Assembly (NCBI GenBank): GCA_023262645.1
Contig: JALRAA010000072.1
Coordinates: 1-7,087, forward strand
DNA: 7,087 nt
Direction: 5' to 3'
From: Burkholderiaceae bacterium
Lineage (GTDB): Bacteria; Pseudomonadota; Gammaproteobacteria; Burkholderiales; Burkholderiaceae_C
Shown here: positions 6,132 through 7,087 of the stretch, piece by piece
Layout: each line of letters starts with the position of its first letter
Numbering within the stretch: the stretch's first letter is position 1
Position numbers and translations under genes: made by a program
The notes under the pieces: generated by a model
What the model was told of the DNA's origin: nothing
Databases searched by the model: none
Seen by the model: only the letters and a program-made list of their open reading frames with translations

Positions 6132-7087
6132 TCATGCCAAAGATTTGTACACCGCTGTCTCGAAGTCATAGAACAAAGGCAACGCTTTGACATCGGCGAA
6201 CGGCAAGATTTGGGTGGCGAGCACACCGCCCACGCCTTTTTTGCGGTCGATCCAGTAAAAACTGTTGGCCAATCCCGCCCAGGCCACGCTACCGGCTGAT
6301 CGGCCAGTGGGGGCTTTGGCTTCGTTGGTCATGAACGACAAACCCCAAGCCTTGGGCAGACCCGGGAAAAACTCTGCGTCGTTGGACGAACCCACACCCG
6401 CAGGTTTGAGCATGGTCACACGGGTTTTGCCAATGGCATTTTTGGTCATCAATTCGATGGTGGATTTTTTGAACACGCGGTTGCCATTGCCCTTGCCATC
6501 GTTGAGGATCATCTGGACAAACTTTAAATAGTCACCCACGGTGGAATACATGCCGCCGCCGCCCATTTCAAACTCGGGCTCTTGGGGAATTTCAAAGTCG
6601 ATCGGCACCAAACCATCGGGCGTGCGGGCATGCATGCGCGACAAACGTGCACGCATATCACCGCTGATTTTGAAAGCACTGCTGTTCATGCCCAGCGGCG
6701 AGAGCAAGTTGTCGTGCAAATACTGACCCAGCTTTTGGCCAGTGACGGTCTCGACCATCTTGCCTGCGAAATCAATACCCGTGCCGTATTCCCAGCGTTC
6801 ACCCGGATCAAACACCAGCGGCGTGGTCAATGCCGCGTTTTGGCAAGAAATGATGCCGGGCACGTTCATGACTTTCATGTATTGCCCGATAGAGGGATTC
6901 CAAATGTCGTAAGAATGGCCCGATGTGTGTGTGAGCAAATGCCGCAATGTGACATCGCGCTTGGGTGGGCGAGTCACGGGTTGGCCAGCGGCGTCAAACC
7001 CAGTCAACACCCGCGACTCTTTGAGTTGCGGCAGGATTTTGTAGGCGGGGGTGTCCAGACTAACCTTGTTTTTACAGTTACTGGTAA
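6132..7087 (-). CDS. Serine hydrolase, beta-lactamase/EstB-like esterase family (partial, N-terminus missing)
   Basis: The window holds 317 C-terminal residues of a serine hydrolase of the beta-lactamase family (PF00144), close to esterases and class C-like enzymes. Landmarks are RPPKRDVTLRHLLTHTSG (about 6917-6970), WEYGTGIDFAGKMVE (about 6750-6794), LLSPLGMNSSAFKI and MGGGGMYSTVGDYLKFVQMI (about 6500-6560). The general-base tyrosine region is YGT (Tyr codon 6788-6786) rather than the usual YxN. The third motif is WAG (6281-6273) instead of the KTG of true beta-lactamases, a substitution seen in EstB-type esterases; hydrolysis of esters is therefore likelier than antibiotic resistance. The SxxK nucleophile motif lies beyond the right edge. 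A GTG at 7010 exists, but the family similarity continues upstream of it (KVSLDTPAYKILPQL), so the frame is treated as open to the edge. A terminator follows the stop. Confidence 0.88.
   Translation of the reverse strand, partial: TSNCKNKVSLDTPAYKILPQLKESRVLTGFDAAGQPVTRPPKRDVTLRHLLTHTSGHSYDIWNPSIGQYMKVMNVPGIISCQNAALTTPLVFDPGERWEYGTGIDFAGKMVETVTGQKLGQYLHDNLLSPLGMNSSAFKISGDMRARLSRMHARTPDGLVPIDFEIPQEPEFEMGGGGMYSTVGDYLKFVQMILNDGKGNGNRVFKKSTIELMTKNAIGKTRVTMLKPAGVGSSNDAEFFPGLPKAWGLSFMTNEAKAPTGRSAGSVAWAGLANSFYWIDRKKGVGGVLATQILPFADVKALPLFYDFETAVYKSLA

Noticed and set aside
6940..7010. GTG at 7010 as the start of a complete short hydrolase
   Set aside because: The frame remains open and family-like upstream of it (KVSLDTPAYKILPQL), and the catalytic SxxK region would be lacking. 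The gene is better read as truncated by the window edge.

Overview
The window looks like chromosomal DNA from a photosynthetic or facultatively photoheterotrophic betaproteobacterium, most likely a member of the Burkholderiales such as a Comamonadaceae-type aerobic anoxygenic phototroph. This is an inference. It rests on a clear bchC gene (bacteriochlorophyll a synthesis), on moderately high GC with GC-rich third codon positions, and on housekeeping neighbours typical of that group. There are no rRNA, tRNA, CRISPR, IS or phage signatures. Coding density is very high and no gene-free stretch exceeds about 180 bases.

Left block, minus strand, 1-1351: bchC is followed after 20 bases by a small single-domain cupin gene. 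The cupin stop overlaps the start codon of a further gene, of which only 23 codons lie in the window. The three probably form one transcription unit reading off the left edge. The usual successor of bchC in purple bacteria, bchX, is not the next gene.

Middle block, plus strand, 1500-4526: a DUF1800 protein with a Sec-type signal peptide and a DUF1501 protein with a Tat-type signal are separated by 3 bases. This is a widespread two-gene cassette of exported proteins whose biochemical role is unsettled. It is transcribed divergently from bchC, so the roughly 150-180 base gap at 1319-1499 must carry promoters in both directions.

Right block, minus strand, 4539-7087: a DUF1330 gene with a strong Shine-Dalgarno is followed after 3 bases by a class I/II PLP-dependent aminotransferase, which converges on DUF1501 with a 12-base gap. 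Upstream of this pair, a strong rho-independent terminator closes a serine hydrolase gene of the beta-lactamase/esterase family. That gene runs off the right edge without its N-terminus and catalytic SxxK motif.

I did not find a convincing new biological system. The two points most worth a second look are the atypical bchC neighbourhood and the exported DUF1800/DUF1501 pair.
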